A stretch of DNA of 64,000 nucleotides, taken from Dyella lipolytica (GTDB lineage: Bacteria > Pseudomonadota > Gammaproteobacteria > Xanthomonadales > Rhodanobacteraceae). How positions within the stretch are numbered: the stretch's first letter is position 1; each line of letters starts with the position of its first letter. The position numbers and the translations under genes are program-made. Below the pieces are notes generated by a model. It did not search any database and was not told the origin of the DNA. It worked only from the letters and a program-made list of their open reading frames with translations. Shown here in pieces: positions 41,134-49,506 of this stretch. The DNA is taken from assembly GCF_030160075.1 (NCBI RefSeq), contig NZ_BSNQ01000009.1:1041605-1105604 (forward strand), in the 5' to 3' direction.

Positions 41134-42105
41134 ATGGATCGCTACGAGCGCATTCTCACTCTGCACCGCCTACTGAAATCGGCTCATTACCCGGTGCCGT
41201 TGCCCCGGCTGATGGACGAGCTGGAGTGCTCGCGTGCCACGCTGTATCGCGATATCGCCTTTCTGCGCGATGCGCTGGGGGCGCCGATCGAGAGCGCGGG
41301 TGGCGAGCACGCGGCCTTCCGCTACGAAGCCGCCGAAGGTCAGCGCTTCGAATTGCCTGGCTTGTGGCTTACTTCCGACGAACTGGCCGCGTTGCTGGCG
41401 CTCAATGAACTGATCGGACGCAGCGGCCCTGGTGTGTTGGCCGGTGCACTCGCCCCGTTCAAGGCACGCATCGAACATCTGCTGTCGGATCGCGCCAGCG
41501 GCAAAGCGCTGCCGGTCGAACGCATCCGGGTGATTCCGTGGGGCGAACGCAAACTCGATCAGCAGGCGTTCCGCATCACCGCCGGTGCGGTGCTGGATCG
41601 TCGCCAGCTGCGCTTTCTGTATCGCGCACGCACCACCAACAGCGAAAGCCGCCGCACCGTTTCGCCGCAGCGACTGACGCATTACCGCGACAACTGGTAC
41701 CTGGATGCCTGGGATCACGACCGCGAAGCGCTGCGCAGTTTCGCCGTGGATCGCATCGCCGAACCGCATACGCTGGAAGCGACCGCCAAGGATGTCGCGG
41801 AGAACGACCTCAACGATCTGCTCGCTTCCAGCTACGGCATCTTCGCCGGTAAGCCCAAGGCGTGGGCCACGATCCGTTTCTCCGCTCATGCGGCGCGCTG
41901 GGTCGCCGACGAGCATTGGCATTCGCAGCAGAAAGGCAACTGGCTGCCGGATGGTCGTTACGAGCTGCAGCTGCCGTATTCCAATTCGCGGGAGCTCTTG
42001 ATGGACGTGCTCAAGTACGGTCCGGATGCCGAAATCGTCTCGCCTCTGCCGCTGCGCGAGGAAATGAAGATCATGCTGCAGCTGGCGCTGGGCGGGTATC
42101 AGTAA
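41134..42105 (+). CDS. WYL-domain transcriptional regulator (YafY-like)
   Basis: Regulator with an N-terminal helix-turn-helix of the HTH_11 type (MDRYERILTLHRLLKSA, then LPRLMDELECSRATLYRDIAFL in segments) and a central WYL domain (residues about 140-215). The WYL core appears as RLTHYRDNWYLDAWDHDREALRSFAVDRI (in segments). A C-terminal WCX extension follows. The start ATG at 41134 follows gttgcc with no strong ribosome binding site; the upstream TTG at 41116 is less likely. 323 residues. WYL domains sense nucleic-acid or nucleotide ligands in several systems; the ligand here is unknown. Confidence 0.9.
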   Translation: MDRYERILTLHRLLKSAHYPVPLPRLMDELECSRATLYRDIAFLRDALGAPIESAGGEHAAFRYEAAEGQRFELPGLWLTSDELAALLALNELIGRSGPGVLAGALAPFKARIEHLLSDRASGKALPVERIRVIPWGERKLDQQAFRITAGAVLDRRQLRFLYRARTTNSESRRTVSPQRLTHYRDNWYLDAWDHDREALRSFAVDRIAEPHTLEATAKDVAENDLNDLLASSYGIFAGKPKAWATIRFSAHAARWVADEHWHSQQKGNWLPDGRYELQLPYSNSRELLMDVLKYGPDAEIVSPLPLREEMKIMLQLALGGYQ

Positions 42106-42134
42106 CCCTCCCCCACGCGTTCTCTCGCGTTACC

Positions 42135-43106
42135 ATGTCGGTGATGCCTGTCACCGATACCAGCGTTAAAGACGTCGCGGCGAAGGACATGCCCCGCAAG
42201 CCCACCGTCGCGCTGGCGCTTGGCGCGGGCGGTGCGAAAGGATTGGCGCACATCGGCGCTATCGAGGAACTCGAGGCACAAGGTTTCGACATCGTCGCCA
42301 TCGCCGGTTGCTCGATGGGCGCGGTGATCGGCGGCATCCATGCGATGGGCAAACTCGATATTTATCGCGACTGGGTCTGTTCGCTGGACAGGTTCGATGT
42401 GCTGAAGCTGGTGGACTGGTCGTTTTCCTTTTCCGGTGGCGGCTTCATCAAGGGTGACAAGATTATCGATACCTTGCGCGACTTGATCGGCGATACCAGC
42501 ATCGAGGAATTACCGATCGCGTTCACCGCGGTCGCCACAGATATCGAACGCGAACGCGAGGTATGGCTGACGCGTGGTTCGTTGTTCGATGCGATTCGCG
42601 CCTCGATCGCGATACCTACGCTATTCCGTCCGCATGCCATCGATGGACGCCTGCTGGTGGACGGCGCGCTGCTCAATCCTGTGCCCGTTACGCCCCTGAT
42701 TCGCGAATCCGCCGATTACCTGGTCGCCGTAAGCATCGATGGACCTGCCGAAACCACATTGGCAGAGGAAATTTCCGCCAGCGAGAACCACGGTAAAGGC
42801 GGCATCGGTCGCCTGCTGGGTCGATGGCTTCCCAATGGTGGCGAAACGAAGGCCACCGAGAGCAAATCGCGCGACCCGGGCGCGTTGGATCTGCTTCGCC
42901 AGTCGATGGATCTGATGCAAGCCAATCTTTCGCGCTTGCGCCTTGCCGCGTATCAGCCGGACCTGCTGGTGCAGCTGGCGCGCAATGTGTCGGGCGCTTA
43001 CGAGTTTTATCGCGCACGTGAACTTATCGAGTTGGGACGCGAGCGGACGCGCGCGGCGCTGGAATCCTGGAATCCCGGCCGCCCTAGCCCACACCGTTCG
43101 CCTTGA
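42135..43106 (+). CDS. Patatin-like phospholipase (RssA-type)
   Basis: Soluble patatin-family lipid acyl hydrolase, 323 residues from the ATG at 42135. The anion hole LALGAGGAKGLAHIG is at about residues 27-41, the nucleophile in AGCSMGAVIGG and the catalytic Asp in LVDGALLNPVP, so the Ser-Asp dyad is complete. The C-terminal part is a helical extension (LRQSMDLMQANLSRLRLAAY) also found in RssA-like proteins. It starts 30 bases after the WYL regulator gene in the same direction and may be co-transcribed. Its 3' end overlaps the convergent DUF488 gene by 23 bases. Confidence 0.9.
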   Translation: MSVMPVTDTSVKDVAAKDMPRKPTVALALGAGGAKGLAHIGAIEELEAQGFDIVAIAGCSMGAVIGGIHAMGKLDIYRDWVCSLDRFDVLKLVDWSFSFSGGGFIKGDKIIDTLRDLIGDTSIEELPIAFTAVATDIEREREVWLTRGSLFDAIRASIAIPTLFRPHAIDGRLLVDGALLNPVPVTPLIRESADYLVAVSIDGPAETTLAEEISASENHGKGGIGRLLGRWLPNGGETKATESKSRDPGALDLLRQSMDLMQANLSRLRLAAYQPDLLVQLARNVSGAYEFYRARELIELGRERTRAALESWNPGRPSPHRSP

Positions 43107-43452
43107 TCCAGTTATCCAGATACATCTTCAACGCCACGGCCTGGTTATGTTCCTCGTCGCGCGCGCTGTACAACAGCGTGACGCGATGCCGTTCGGCCCG
43201 CGTCGCCAGCGGTTGCCAGAAAGAGGTGTGTGCATCCAGTTCGCTTGCGTAGCGGTGCCGGAAACATTCCCAGCGCGCAGGGTCATGGCCGAACCATTGG
43301 CGCAGCGCGGTGGACGGCGCCACTTCTCTTGCCCACACGTCCAGGCCCGCGTCTTCCTTTTTCAGGCCACGCGGCCATACGCGATCGACCAGTACGCGAT
43401 AACCGTCCACCTTGGTGGCCGGTTCGTAGATACGTTTGACGGCGATGCTCAC
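43084..43452 (-). CDS. DUF488 family protein (YeaO-like)
   Basis: Small soluble protein of 122 residues. The GTG at 43452 (read VSIAVKRIYEP) is chosen because ggagg lies six bases upstream; the ATG at 43485 has no such site. The DUF488 pattern is clear: VLVDRVWPRGLKKEDAGLDVW (in segments), WFGHDPARWECFRHRY and VTLLYSARDEEHNQAVAL. The function of the family is not settled. Convergent overlap with the patatin gene. Confidence 0.88.
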   Translation of the reverse strand: MSIAVKRIYEPATKVDGYRVLVDRVWPRGLKKEDAGLDVWAREVAPSTALRQWFGHDPARWECFRHRYASELDAHTSFWQPLATRAERHRVTLLYSARDEEHNQAVALKMYLDNWIKANGVG

Positions 43453-43521
43453 AAACGGCCTCCCTCGCGGGACTACGACCATCAAGCATACGCCGAGGTC
43501 ATGCGGCCGGTGTGATGCCGC

Positions 43522-44238
43522 TCAGATTTCCTCGACGCGAGTGACCTTGGCCCGGCGCATCAGCCACGCCACGCCACGCAGGTCGGCGACGCCCACCCAC
43601 AGGCGATCGAGCATGCCGTACTTGGAGGTGCCGGCGGTACGCGGGCGATGTCCGACCGGCACGCTTTGGCTGCGAAAGCCCGCGCGCTTGACCAGGGCCG
43701 GCAGGTAGCGGTGCATGTGATCGAAGTACGGCAGCCGCAGGAAAACGTCGCGCTCGAACAGCTTGAGGCCGCAACCGGTATCGGGCGTGTTATCGCGCAG
43801 CATGCGCGAACGCACCGCGTTGGCGACCTTGGACGAAATGCGCTTGTTGAAGCTGTCGCGGCGCGTGGTACGCCAGCCGGCGAAGAGTTTGGTCTCCGCG
43901 TCGGCCGCATCGCGTGCGGCGAGCAGCTTGGGGATATCGGCCGGATCGTTCTGGCCGTCGCCGTCCAGTGTGGCTATCCACGGCGCACGCGCGGCGCGCA
44001 CACCGTTCCACACGGCCGTGCTCTGCCCGCTGCGGCTGACGTGATGCAGCACGCGCAATTCCGGATAGCTCGCCTTCTGCGCATTCAGCACCGCGCGGCT
44101 GTCGTCGCTGGAATCATCGTCGACATAGACGATTTCGAACGCGACCTTGCCACGCAACGCAGCGGCGATTTCGGCGAGCAGCGGAGGAATGTTGTCGCGT
44201 TCGTTGAAGACGGGCACGACGACGGAAAGTTGCGGCAT
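43522..44238 (-). CDS. Family 2 glycosyltransferase (dolichol-phosphate mannosyltransferase-like)
   Basis: Transfers a sugar from a nucleotide donor, probably to an undecaprenyl- or lipid-type acceptor. The 238 residues start at the ATG 44238 (MPQLSVVVPVFNERDNI). The GT-A motifs are EIVYVDDDSSDDS near residue 40 and the metal-binding ATLDGDGQNDP near 90. GCGLKLFERDVF and HRPRTAGTSKYG follow, as in DPM1/GtrB proteins. There are no C-terminal membrane helices, so it is the short form. The next gene leftward is 37 bases away; the neighbours do not reveal the pathway. Confidence 0.88.
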   Translation of the reverse strand: MPQLSVVVPVFNERDNIPPLLAEIAAALRGKVAFEIVYVDDDSSDDSRAVLNAQKASYPELRVLHHVSRSGQSTAVWNGVRAARAPWIATLDGDGQNDPADIPKLLAARDAADAETKLFAGWRTTRRDSFNKRISSKVANAVRSRMLRDNTPDTGCGLKLFERDVFLRLPYFDHMHRYLPALVKRAGFRSQSVPVGHRPRTAGTSKYGMLDRLWVGVADLRGVAWLMRRAKVTRVEEI

Positions 44239-44314
44239 GGATAAGGCCTTGTCTTGCGTAAGCGGTGTGGGCACAGCCGCCGGATTCTAGCAGGGCGCCG
44301 TGACAGCCCAGGTT

Positions 44315-45184
44315 TCAGCGCATCTTGCCCAGAATCCCTTCCAGCTCGTCATTGCTGTGGTAATGGATCACCAGCTTGCCGCGCCCACCGCGGCCGTGCG
44401 CGACTTCCACCTTGGTGGCGAAGCGCTCGGCCAGTTCGCGTTCCAGTGCGTCGATGTTCGGGTCGCGGGCGGGCGCGCTCTTGGCCTTGCCCTTGGGCGC
44501 GGTCTGCGCCTTGCGCGCGGCGTCTTCGAGTTCGCGCACGCTCCAGCTATGGCGCGCCGCCTCCAGCGCAAGGCTTTCGGCTTCGCGTTCGGGCAACGTC
44601 AACAGGCAGCGGGCGTGGCCCATTTCCAGCTTGCCGTCGTCGAGCAGGCGCTTGATGGACGCGGGCAGATCGATCAGGCGCAGCATGTTGGAAACGGCCG
44701 CGCGCGAACGGCCTACCGCATCGGCGGCCTGCTGATGGGTGAGGTCGAAATCGTCGATCAGACGCTTGATGGCGTCGGCTTCTTCCAGCGGCGTGAGGTC
44801 CTGGCGCTGGATGTTTTCGATCAGCGCCATCGCCGGTACGGCGATTTCGGGCACATCTTTCACGAGTGCCGGAATCTCGCTGAGTTGTGCACGCTGTGCC
44901 GCGCGCCAGCGGCGTTCACCGGCAATCAGCTCGTAGCTGTTCTTGCCGATCGCGCGCACCACGATCGGCTGGATGAGTCCCTGCGCCTTGATCGAGGCGG
45001 CCAGTTCGTCCAGCGCTTCGTCGTTCCAGTGGCGGCGCGGCTGGTATTTGCCGGGCTGGATCTGCTGGATGGGCAGCGAGCGCAGCTCGCCTTCTTGTTC
45101 GATGACCGATGGCGTGCCGGCATCGCCGCCGCCGAGGAGAGCATCGAGCCCGCGTCCCAATCCACGCTTTTTAGCGGTTGCCAT
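44315..45184 (-). CDS. parB: Chromosome partitioning protein ParB
   Basis: CTPase and parS-binding protein for chromosome segregation. It has 289 residues from the ATG at 45184, which has an aggagtaagc ribosome binding site; the longer frame upstream lies inside parA. The N-terminus KKRGLGRGLDALLGG interacts with ParA. The ParB/Spo0J core has YQPRRHW, IKAQGLIQPIVVR, LIAGERRWRAA and IENIQRQDLTPLEEA. The helix-turn-helix TLTHQQAADAVGRSRAAVSN-like region (seen as DLTHQQAADAVGRSRAAV) and a C-terminal dimerisation domain follow. It lies two bases after parA. Confidence 0.97.
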   Translation of the reverse strand: MATAKKRGLGRGLDALLGGGDAGTPSVIEQEGELRSLPIQQIQPGKYQPRRHWNDEALDELAASIKAQGLIQPIVVRAIGKNSYELIAGERRWRAAQRAQLSEIPALVKDVPEIAVPAMALIENIQRQDLTPLEEADAIKRLIDDFDLTHQQAADAVGRSRAAVSNMLRLIDLPASIKRLLDDGKLEMGHARCLLTLPEREAESLALEAARHSWSVRELEDAARKAQTAPKGKAKSAPARDPNIDALERELAERFATKVEVAHGRGGRGKLVIHYHSNDELEGILGKMR

Positions 45185-45186
45185 GC

Positions 45187-46038
45187 TTACTCCTGATCCA
45201 GATGTGCCGAGGCTTCCAGCGTTTCCTCGGGCGCGTCGCCGTGCATGGCGTGCAGCGCTGCGACGGCGGCCTGCGAACCGCGTTCGCGGCGGATGATCTC
45301 GCCGGCGAGTCCGATGTAAGCGATTGCGCCGCGCGAGCTGCGGTCGTAGAGGTGAATCGGCTGACCGTGACTGGGCGCCTCGGCCAGGCGCACATTGCGC
45401 GGAATGATCGAGCGCAGCACCTTGTCGCCGAAATGCTGCGTGAGCTGCGCGGACACTTCGTTGCCGAGGTTGTTGCGCACGTCGTACATGGTGCGCAGCA
45501 AACCTTCGATTTCCAGCTTCGGATTCAAATGCTGGCGCACGGCCTTGACGGTATCGAGCAGACTGGAAAGACCTTCCAGCGCGAAGTATTCGCACTGCAC
45601 GGGAATCAGCAAACTGTGCGCAGCGGTCAACGCGTTGACCGTGAGCAGATGCAGCGTAGGCGGGCAATCGACCAGAATGGTGTCGTATTTGCCGACGACT
45701 TTTTCCAGCTGTTCTTTGAGGCGACTTTCGCGCGCCAGCGCATCCATCAGCTTGAGTTCGGCAGCGGTGAGATCGCCATTGCCGGGCAGCAAATCGTAAT
45801 GCGCTTCGGTAGTGACGATGGCCTGCTCGATCGGTGCTTCGCCCAATAGCACTTCGCAGCCATTAGGTGTGGCTTCGTGCTTGTCCACGCCCGACGCCAT
45901 GGTCGCGTTGCCTTGCGGATCGAGATCGACCAGCAGCACTTTGCGCTTCGCTGCGGCGAGCGCCGCGGCGAGATTGACGGCGGTAGTGGTTTTGCCGACG
46001 CCACCCTTTTGGTTGGCGACAGCGATGATACGGGCCAT
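45187..46038 (-). CDS. parA: Chromosome partitioning ATPase ParA
   Basis: Deviant Walker-type ATPase that moves ParB-parS complexes. The 283 residues begin at ATG 46038 (MARIIAVANQKGGVGKTT); the extended frame to 46194 enters rsmG and is rejected. The P-loop KGGVGKTT is at residues 11-18, Walker A' is in LLVDLDPQGNAT and Walker B in TILVDCPPTL. No N-terminal DNA-binding domain, so it is a chromosomal-type (Soj) ParA. Operon order rsmG-parA-parB; this block is often close to the chromosomal origin. Confidence 0.97.
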   Translation of the reverse strand: MARIIAVANQKGGVGKTTTAVNLAAALAAAKRKVLLVDLDPQGNATMASGVDKHEATPNGCEVLLGEAPIEQAIVTTEAHYDLLPGNGDLTAAELKLMDALARESRLKEQLEKVVGKYDTILVDCPPTLHLLTVNALTAAHSLLIPVQCEYFALEGLSSLLDTVKAVRQHLNPKLEIEGLLRTMYDVRNNLGNEVSAQLTQHFGDKVLRSIIPRNVRLAEAPSHGQPIHLYDRSSRGAIAYIGLAGEIIRRERGSQAAVAALHAMHGDAPEETLEASAHLDQE

Positions 46039-46078
46039 GTCTCGTCCGGTACCGTGCGTGTTCGAAAGGACGGCTAGA

Positions 46079-46717
46079 TTAGCAGCCTGCCCGCCCGAGC
46101 ACGACGAGATGGCGCTCGGAAGCTTCCAGCCCTGGGACTTGTAGCGCATGGATAGCACGTACTGCGAAGGCGGGCGGCACGCCAGGCAGCTCATCGTCGG
46201 GCGTCTTGCCCTTCATCGCCAGCCATATCCCTTGCGGTGCCAGCAGGTGGCCGCCCCAAGCCAGCATGTCGGCCAGGCTGGCGAAGGCGCGCGCCGTGAT
46301 GCAGTCGAACTGGCCTTCCACGTCCTCCACCCGCGATTGCACGGCACGCACGCCCTCCAGCTTCAGCGCGCGAATCGCCTCGCGCAGAAAGCGCACTTTT
46401 TTGCCGTTGGAATCGACCAGGAGTACCTGCCGCCCGGGTGCGGCAATGGCGATCGGAATACCGGGCAGGCCAGGGCCGGTGCCGAGGTCCGCAAGAGTGT
46501 CGCCTTGCACGTAGGGGAAGATGGCCAGCGCATCGAGGAGATGGCGGGTGACCATCTGCGCGGGATCGCGGACGGCAGTTAGGTTGTAGGCCGCGTTCCA
46601 GCGCTCCAGCAGGGCGAGGTAATCGAGCAGGCGCGGCACGGCATCGGCCGGCAACCGCAGACCGAGCGCATCGATGCCCTGTTCGAGTTGGGTTTGCAGG
46701 GCGGTGCGCGCGGTCAT
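46079..46717 (-). CDS. rsmG: 16S rRNA (guanine-527 N7)-methyltransferase RsmG
   Basis: SAM-dependent methyltransferase acting on G527 of 16S rRNA (formerly GidB). The 212 residues show the helical start and LLERWNAAYNLTAVRDPAQM, HLLDALAIFPY, the SAM-binding LADLGTGPGLPGIPIAIA, LVDSNGKKVRFL and ITARAFASLADML, all in family order. It is followed closely by parA in the same direction. The usual upstream partner mnmG (gidA) is not adjacent here. Confidence 0.96.
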   Translation of the reverse strand: MTARTALQTQLEQGIDALGLRLPADAVPRLLDYLALLERWNAAYNLTAVRDPAQMVTRHLLDALAIFPYVQGDTLADLGTGPGLPGIPIAIAAPGRQVLLVDSNGKKVRFLREAIRALKLEGVRAVQSRVEDVEGQFDCITARAFASLADMLAWGGHLLAPQGIWLAMKGKTPDDELPGVPPAFAVRAIHALQVPGLEASERHLVVLGRAGC

Positions 46718-46779
46718 CGTCGTTCCGTGGATGAAGGGGTCGATCAGTATCCGGGCGGCATGCCTTGCGCGCCAGCTTC

Positions 46780-46808
46780 CGATAAAAGAAGACCCGCCGT
46801 AGCGGGTC
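46780..46808 (-). terminator. Terminator between the SPFH gene and rsmG
   Basis: The stem gacccgc / gcgggtc (46791-46797 with 46802-46808) is followed on the minus strand by ttcttttatc. It lies 63 bases past the stop of the leftward SPFH gene. Confidence 0.6.
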
Positions 46809-46870
46809 GATGCTTTCAGATTCCCCTGCGCCGGTGCTTCTTGGGCGACCTGGACAGTTCTTCTGTTGAA

Positions 46871-47329
46871 TCAGGCGGCTTCCAGCTCCACGCGAGTCAC
46901 CATCACACCGTTTTCGCGCAGATGCTGGTTGAGGCTGCACTTGAGGCGGGCGGCCACTTCGCGGCGTTCGGCCTGGCTCGCTTCGGTATCGGCATGCAGC
47001 GCATCGAGCACACCGCTACGGATAAGCTGGTCGGCCTGTTCGATCACCGCATCGGCGCGCTCGGGTTCGAGCACCTGCCAGTACACGGTGCCGTGCACCG
47101 CTTGCGTTTCGGCCATCGACGCGTCGAAGCGGAGCGTGCGGCCGCCGAGGTCGATGCGGTGTCCGACGCGATCCAGCAGCGGCAGCACCACATGGGTGCC
47201 CGGCTGCAGCAGGCGCACCGGCTTGCCGTGCCGATAGAGGCTGTGGACCTGTCCCGCCGGCACACGCTTGACCGCGACCGCTGCCAGAGCGAGGAGTGCG
47301 ATGATCAGGGTGAGTGTCAGGACAGTCAT
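46871..47329 (-). CDS. SPFH/Band 7-like membrane protein
   Basis: Short SPFH-domain protein of 152 residues. An N-terminal membrane helix (VLTLTLIIALLALAAVAV) is followed by the Band 7 start (VPAGQVHSLYRHGKPVRLL, QPGTHVVLPLLDRVGHRI) and ends after the helix that in full-length family members leads to a coiled coil (LKCSLNQHLRENGVMVTRVEL). It is about half the normal stomatin or slipin length, so it may be a minimal form rather than a broken gene; the reading frame is intact and separately terminated. Function unknown. Confidence 0.75.
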   Translation of the reverse strand: MTVLTLTLIIALLALAAVAVKRVPAGQVHSLYRHGKPVRLLQPGTHVVLPLLDRVGHRIDLGGRTLRFDASMAETQAVHGTVYWQVLEPERADAVIEQADQLIRSGVLDALHADTEASQAERREVAARLKCSLNQHLRENGVMVTRVELEAA

Positions 47330-47783
47330 GATCTTTTTAGAAACAGCTAGTTATGTGTTCTTTCTGAAATTTTTACGAAGCATGATTTTACAGGCACATG
47401 AACCTGTTTAGATTAATCTTTATTTAACGCCGAAAATTCATGCCTCGCAAGCCCTTCATTGCTCAATCGTTTAACGATTTGTCGGAGTTCGCCGTCCTTG
47501 CCACCAAGATCGTCATGGATGGCTATTCCTTTAATACCGATATCCCCGCGTAACTCCCCTCTTGCGGTGTTAGCCATGCATGGGGCCTGCCAACTGTACG
47601 GCTTTAGGTCTATCTAATTGATTTTGAAGGCCGAATGCGGGCGTCTCGGCCATGGCATAGGTCGTTGCCGAGACCGATTTCAGTCCTACAGCGTCGCTTG
47701 TGGGCCTTGCGCGACCGGATCACGTGCGCGTGCGGCGAACGGATATCCCCACGTTCAGCGGCACATCGCTCTCGGTCGACGAA
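47330..47783. other. Intergenic region, AT-rich on the left, one possible small gene
   Basis: 454 bases between the SPFH gene and the cytochrome gene. The first 100 bases are unusually AT-rich for this window and probably contain the SPFH promoter. One 37-codon frame (47440-47553) is listed separately. Nothing else was recognised. Confidence 0.5.
47440..47553 (+). CDS. Possible small protein (37 aa)
   Basis: Reads MPRKPFIAQSFNDLSEF then AVLATKIVMDGYSFNTDIPA. It has balanced composition and codon use in an otherwise AT-rich spacer. The ribosome binding site is poor (cgaaaattc before the ATG). Could be a genuine small gene, a gene remnant or chance. Confidence 0.25.
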   Translation: MPRKPFIAQSFNDLSEFAVLATKIVMDGYSFNTDIPA

Positions 47784-48137
47784 TCAATGGCTCTGCTGGT
47801 CTGCGTTGACCTTGGTCATGTAGACGGTCAGTGTGTCGACCTCGGTTTCATCGATGGGCGCACCGTAGACCGTGCGCATTTTGTTGATCTCGGCCTTCCA
47901 AGCGGCTTGCGACAACGCAGGCTGCCTGAGCACCATGCCGGCCGAATGGCAGATCAGACATTTGGCGGCGATATCCGAACCCGGTCCAGGTGGGAATGTT
48001 GCCGCGCTGGATGGAAGGTTCACGGAGACCGAATGGATGGTTATCGGCGCGGGCCGCGCAGCCTCGTGTGCCGAAGAACCTGAGACAACGAGGGCCAGTA
48101 GTAACGCCGCCACGTCGAATGCAAGTTTGCGTTTCAT
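47784..48137 (-). CDS. Cytochrome c subunit of a sulfite-oxidising enzyme (SorB-like)
   Basis: Periplasmic monohaem cytochrome, 117 residues. The start at 48137 (MKRKLAFDVAALLLALVVSG) gives a signal peptide cleaved near SSAHE; the longer frame lies in the upstream gene. The haem-binding motif CLICH is at Cys60-Cys63-His64. The rest (WKAEINKMRTVYGAPIDETE) matches small cytochromes paired with sulfite dehydrogenases. It lies ten bases after the molybdoenzyme gene and probably accepts its electrons. Confidence 0.85.
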   Translation of the reverse strand: MKRKLAFDVAALLLALVVSGSSAHEAARPAPITIHSVSVNLPSSAATFPPGPGSDIAAKCLICHSAGMVLRQPALSQAAWKAEINKMRTVYGAPIDETEVDTLTVYMTKVNADQQSH

Positions 48138-48147
48138 AGCGACACCC

Positions 48148-49389
48148 TCAGGCAACGGTGATCTTGGTCGACTCGACGACGTTGCGCATGAAGCCGCCCG
48201 CATTCCAGTTCGCAGCATCGGGTTGCTCGACGCCGTTGCTGTTGACCGCCTTGACCATCAAGGTGTTTTCACCGCGGGAGCCCGGCGTGTAATGCGCATG
48301 CCAGCGCCGGAAGCTGTACTTGCCGTGATCCTCTTCCAGCGTCGCATCGCGCCAATGTGTGCCACCATCGTTGGACCAAAGCACTTTCGCCACACCCGTG
48401 TCGCCACCGAAAGCGATGCCGCGAACTTGCACGGCGTGACCGGCAAGTACGCGATCGCCATCGCGAAGATTGGTGATGAAAGAACGCGGCACCATGCGAT
48501 TGATCGGCACGCTATGGAAGCCGGTCTGCCCTGGCTTGACGTTAGCGTTCGGCGTGTCGGGTATCAGGTAAGCCTTCGCCATCCAAAAGTTGTCGTCGGG
48601 CTTGTTCAGCACTTCGATGTCGTTGAGCATTTTGACCCAGTAGGTGGAATACCATCCGGGCACAATCAGGCGCGTGGGGAAGCCGTTCAACAGTGGCAGC
48701 TGCTCGCCATTCATGCCGTAGGCGATCATCACCTCGCCATCGCGCGCGTGATCGATATCGAGCGACTTTATGAAATCGGGCGTCGACGCAATGATGCCGC
48801 TGTCCAACCCATTGAAACGAACTTGCACGGCGTCCGCGTTCACGCCAGCCCGATCCAGAACGTCTTTCAGGCGCACACCGGTCCAGCGTGCACAGCCCAT
48901 CGCGCCATTGGCCCACTGACCACCCGCCACGCGCGGGTCGAAAAAGCCGCGGGAATTGCCCGAGCACTGGTTGACCGCAGCGATCTCGACCGGCTCGAAT
49001 TCGGTCATCAGCTGGTGAAGGCTCAACGAGAGATTCTTGCCGACATGCCCATGCACGGTCAGGCGAAATGCCTCCGCGTCGATCTGCGTGGGGATATAGG
49101 GCAGATGCCAGCGTACGAAGAAGCGATTATTGGGCGTGAATACACCGTGGTCGAATACATCGAAGGGTGTTTCCAGCAGCGGCGGGCGCGTCCGCAGCAG
49201 AATCATTTCGCCTTTCTGCGGAAACGCGTTGGTCAATTCGCGCTCGCCATTGGCGAATGGCAATCGAACCGACTTCGTTGTCGCGCCGAGGGCGGCAGTT
49301 CCACCCCACAGTCCGATCGACCCAAACAGGCCGGCGGCCTGCAAAAAGCGACGTCGCAACATCGCCTCAGAACTCAATTCCTTGCTCAT
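48148..49389 (-). CDS. Sulfite oxidase-family molybdopterin enzyme (SorA-like)
   Basis: Exported molybdoenzyme, probably oxidising sulfite to sulfate. The 413 residues have a Tat-type start (LRRRFLQAAGLFG, residues 11-23). The oxidoreductase molybdopterin domain has the Mo-ligand Cys142 in AVNQCSGNSRGFF. RVAGGQWANGAMGCARWTGVRL (in segments), GMNGEQLPLLNGFPTRLIVPGWY (in segments) and a C-terminal Mo-co dimerisation domain (IAFGGDTGVAKVLWSNDGG in segments) complete the family architecture. Forms an operon with the cytochrome gene, as sorAB does. The exact substrate is inferred from this pairing. Confidence 0.88.
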   Translation of the reverse strand: MSKELSSEAMLRRRFLQAAGLFGSIGLWGGTAALGATTKSVRLPFANGERELTNAFPQKGEMILLRTRPPLLETPFDVFDHGVFTPNNRFFVRWHLPYIPTQIDAEAFRLTVHGHVGKNLSLSLHQLMTEFEPVEIAAVNQCSGNSRGFFDPRVAGGQWANGAMGCARWTGVRLKDVLDRAGVNADAVQVRFNGLDSGIIASTPDFIKSLDIDHARDGEVMIAYGMNGEQLPLLNGFPTRLIVPGWYSTYWVKMLNDIEVLNKPDDNFWMAKAYLIPDTPNANVKPGQTGFHSVPINRMVPRSFITNLRDGDRVLAGHAVQVRGIAFGGDTGVAKVLWSNDGGTHWRDATLEEDHGKYSFRRWHAHYTPGSRGENTLMVKAVNSNGVEQPDAANWNAGGFMRNVVESTKITVA

Positions 49390-49439
49390 CGCGATTACCC
49401 CGCAGAGTCAGCAGGCAGAACATCGTCTCCGGAACGAAT

Positions 49440-49473
49440 ATAGCCCTGTCGATACGGATATCGACAGGGCTAT
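49440..49473 (-). terminator. Perfect 15-bp hairpin between the pirin and molybdoenzyme genes
   Basis: Arms 49440-49454 and 49459-49473 pair perfectly around a cgga loop. It lies 34 bases past the stop of the leftward pirin gene. No T-run on the minus strand (tattcg), so a moderate terminator call. Confidence 0.5.
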
Positions 49474-49506
49474 GTCTTGGGCAAAACGCGTTCGACGTAG
49501 TGGCGC

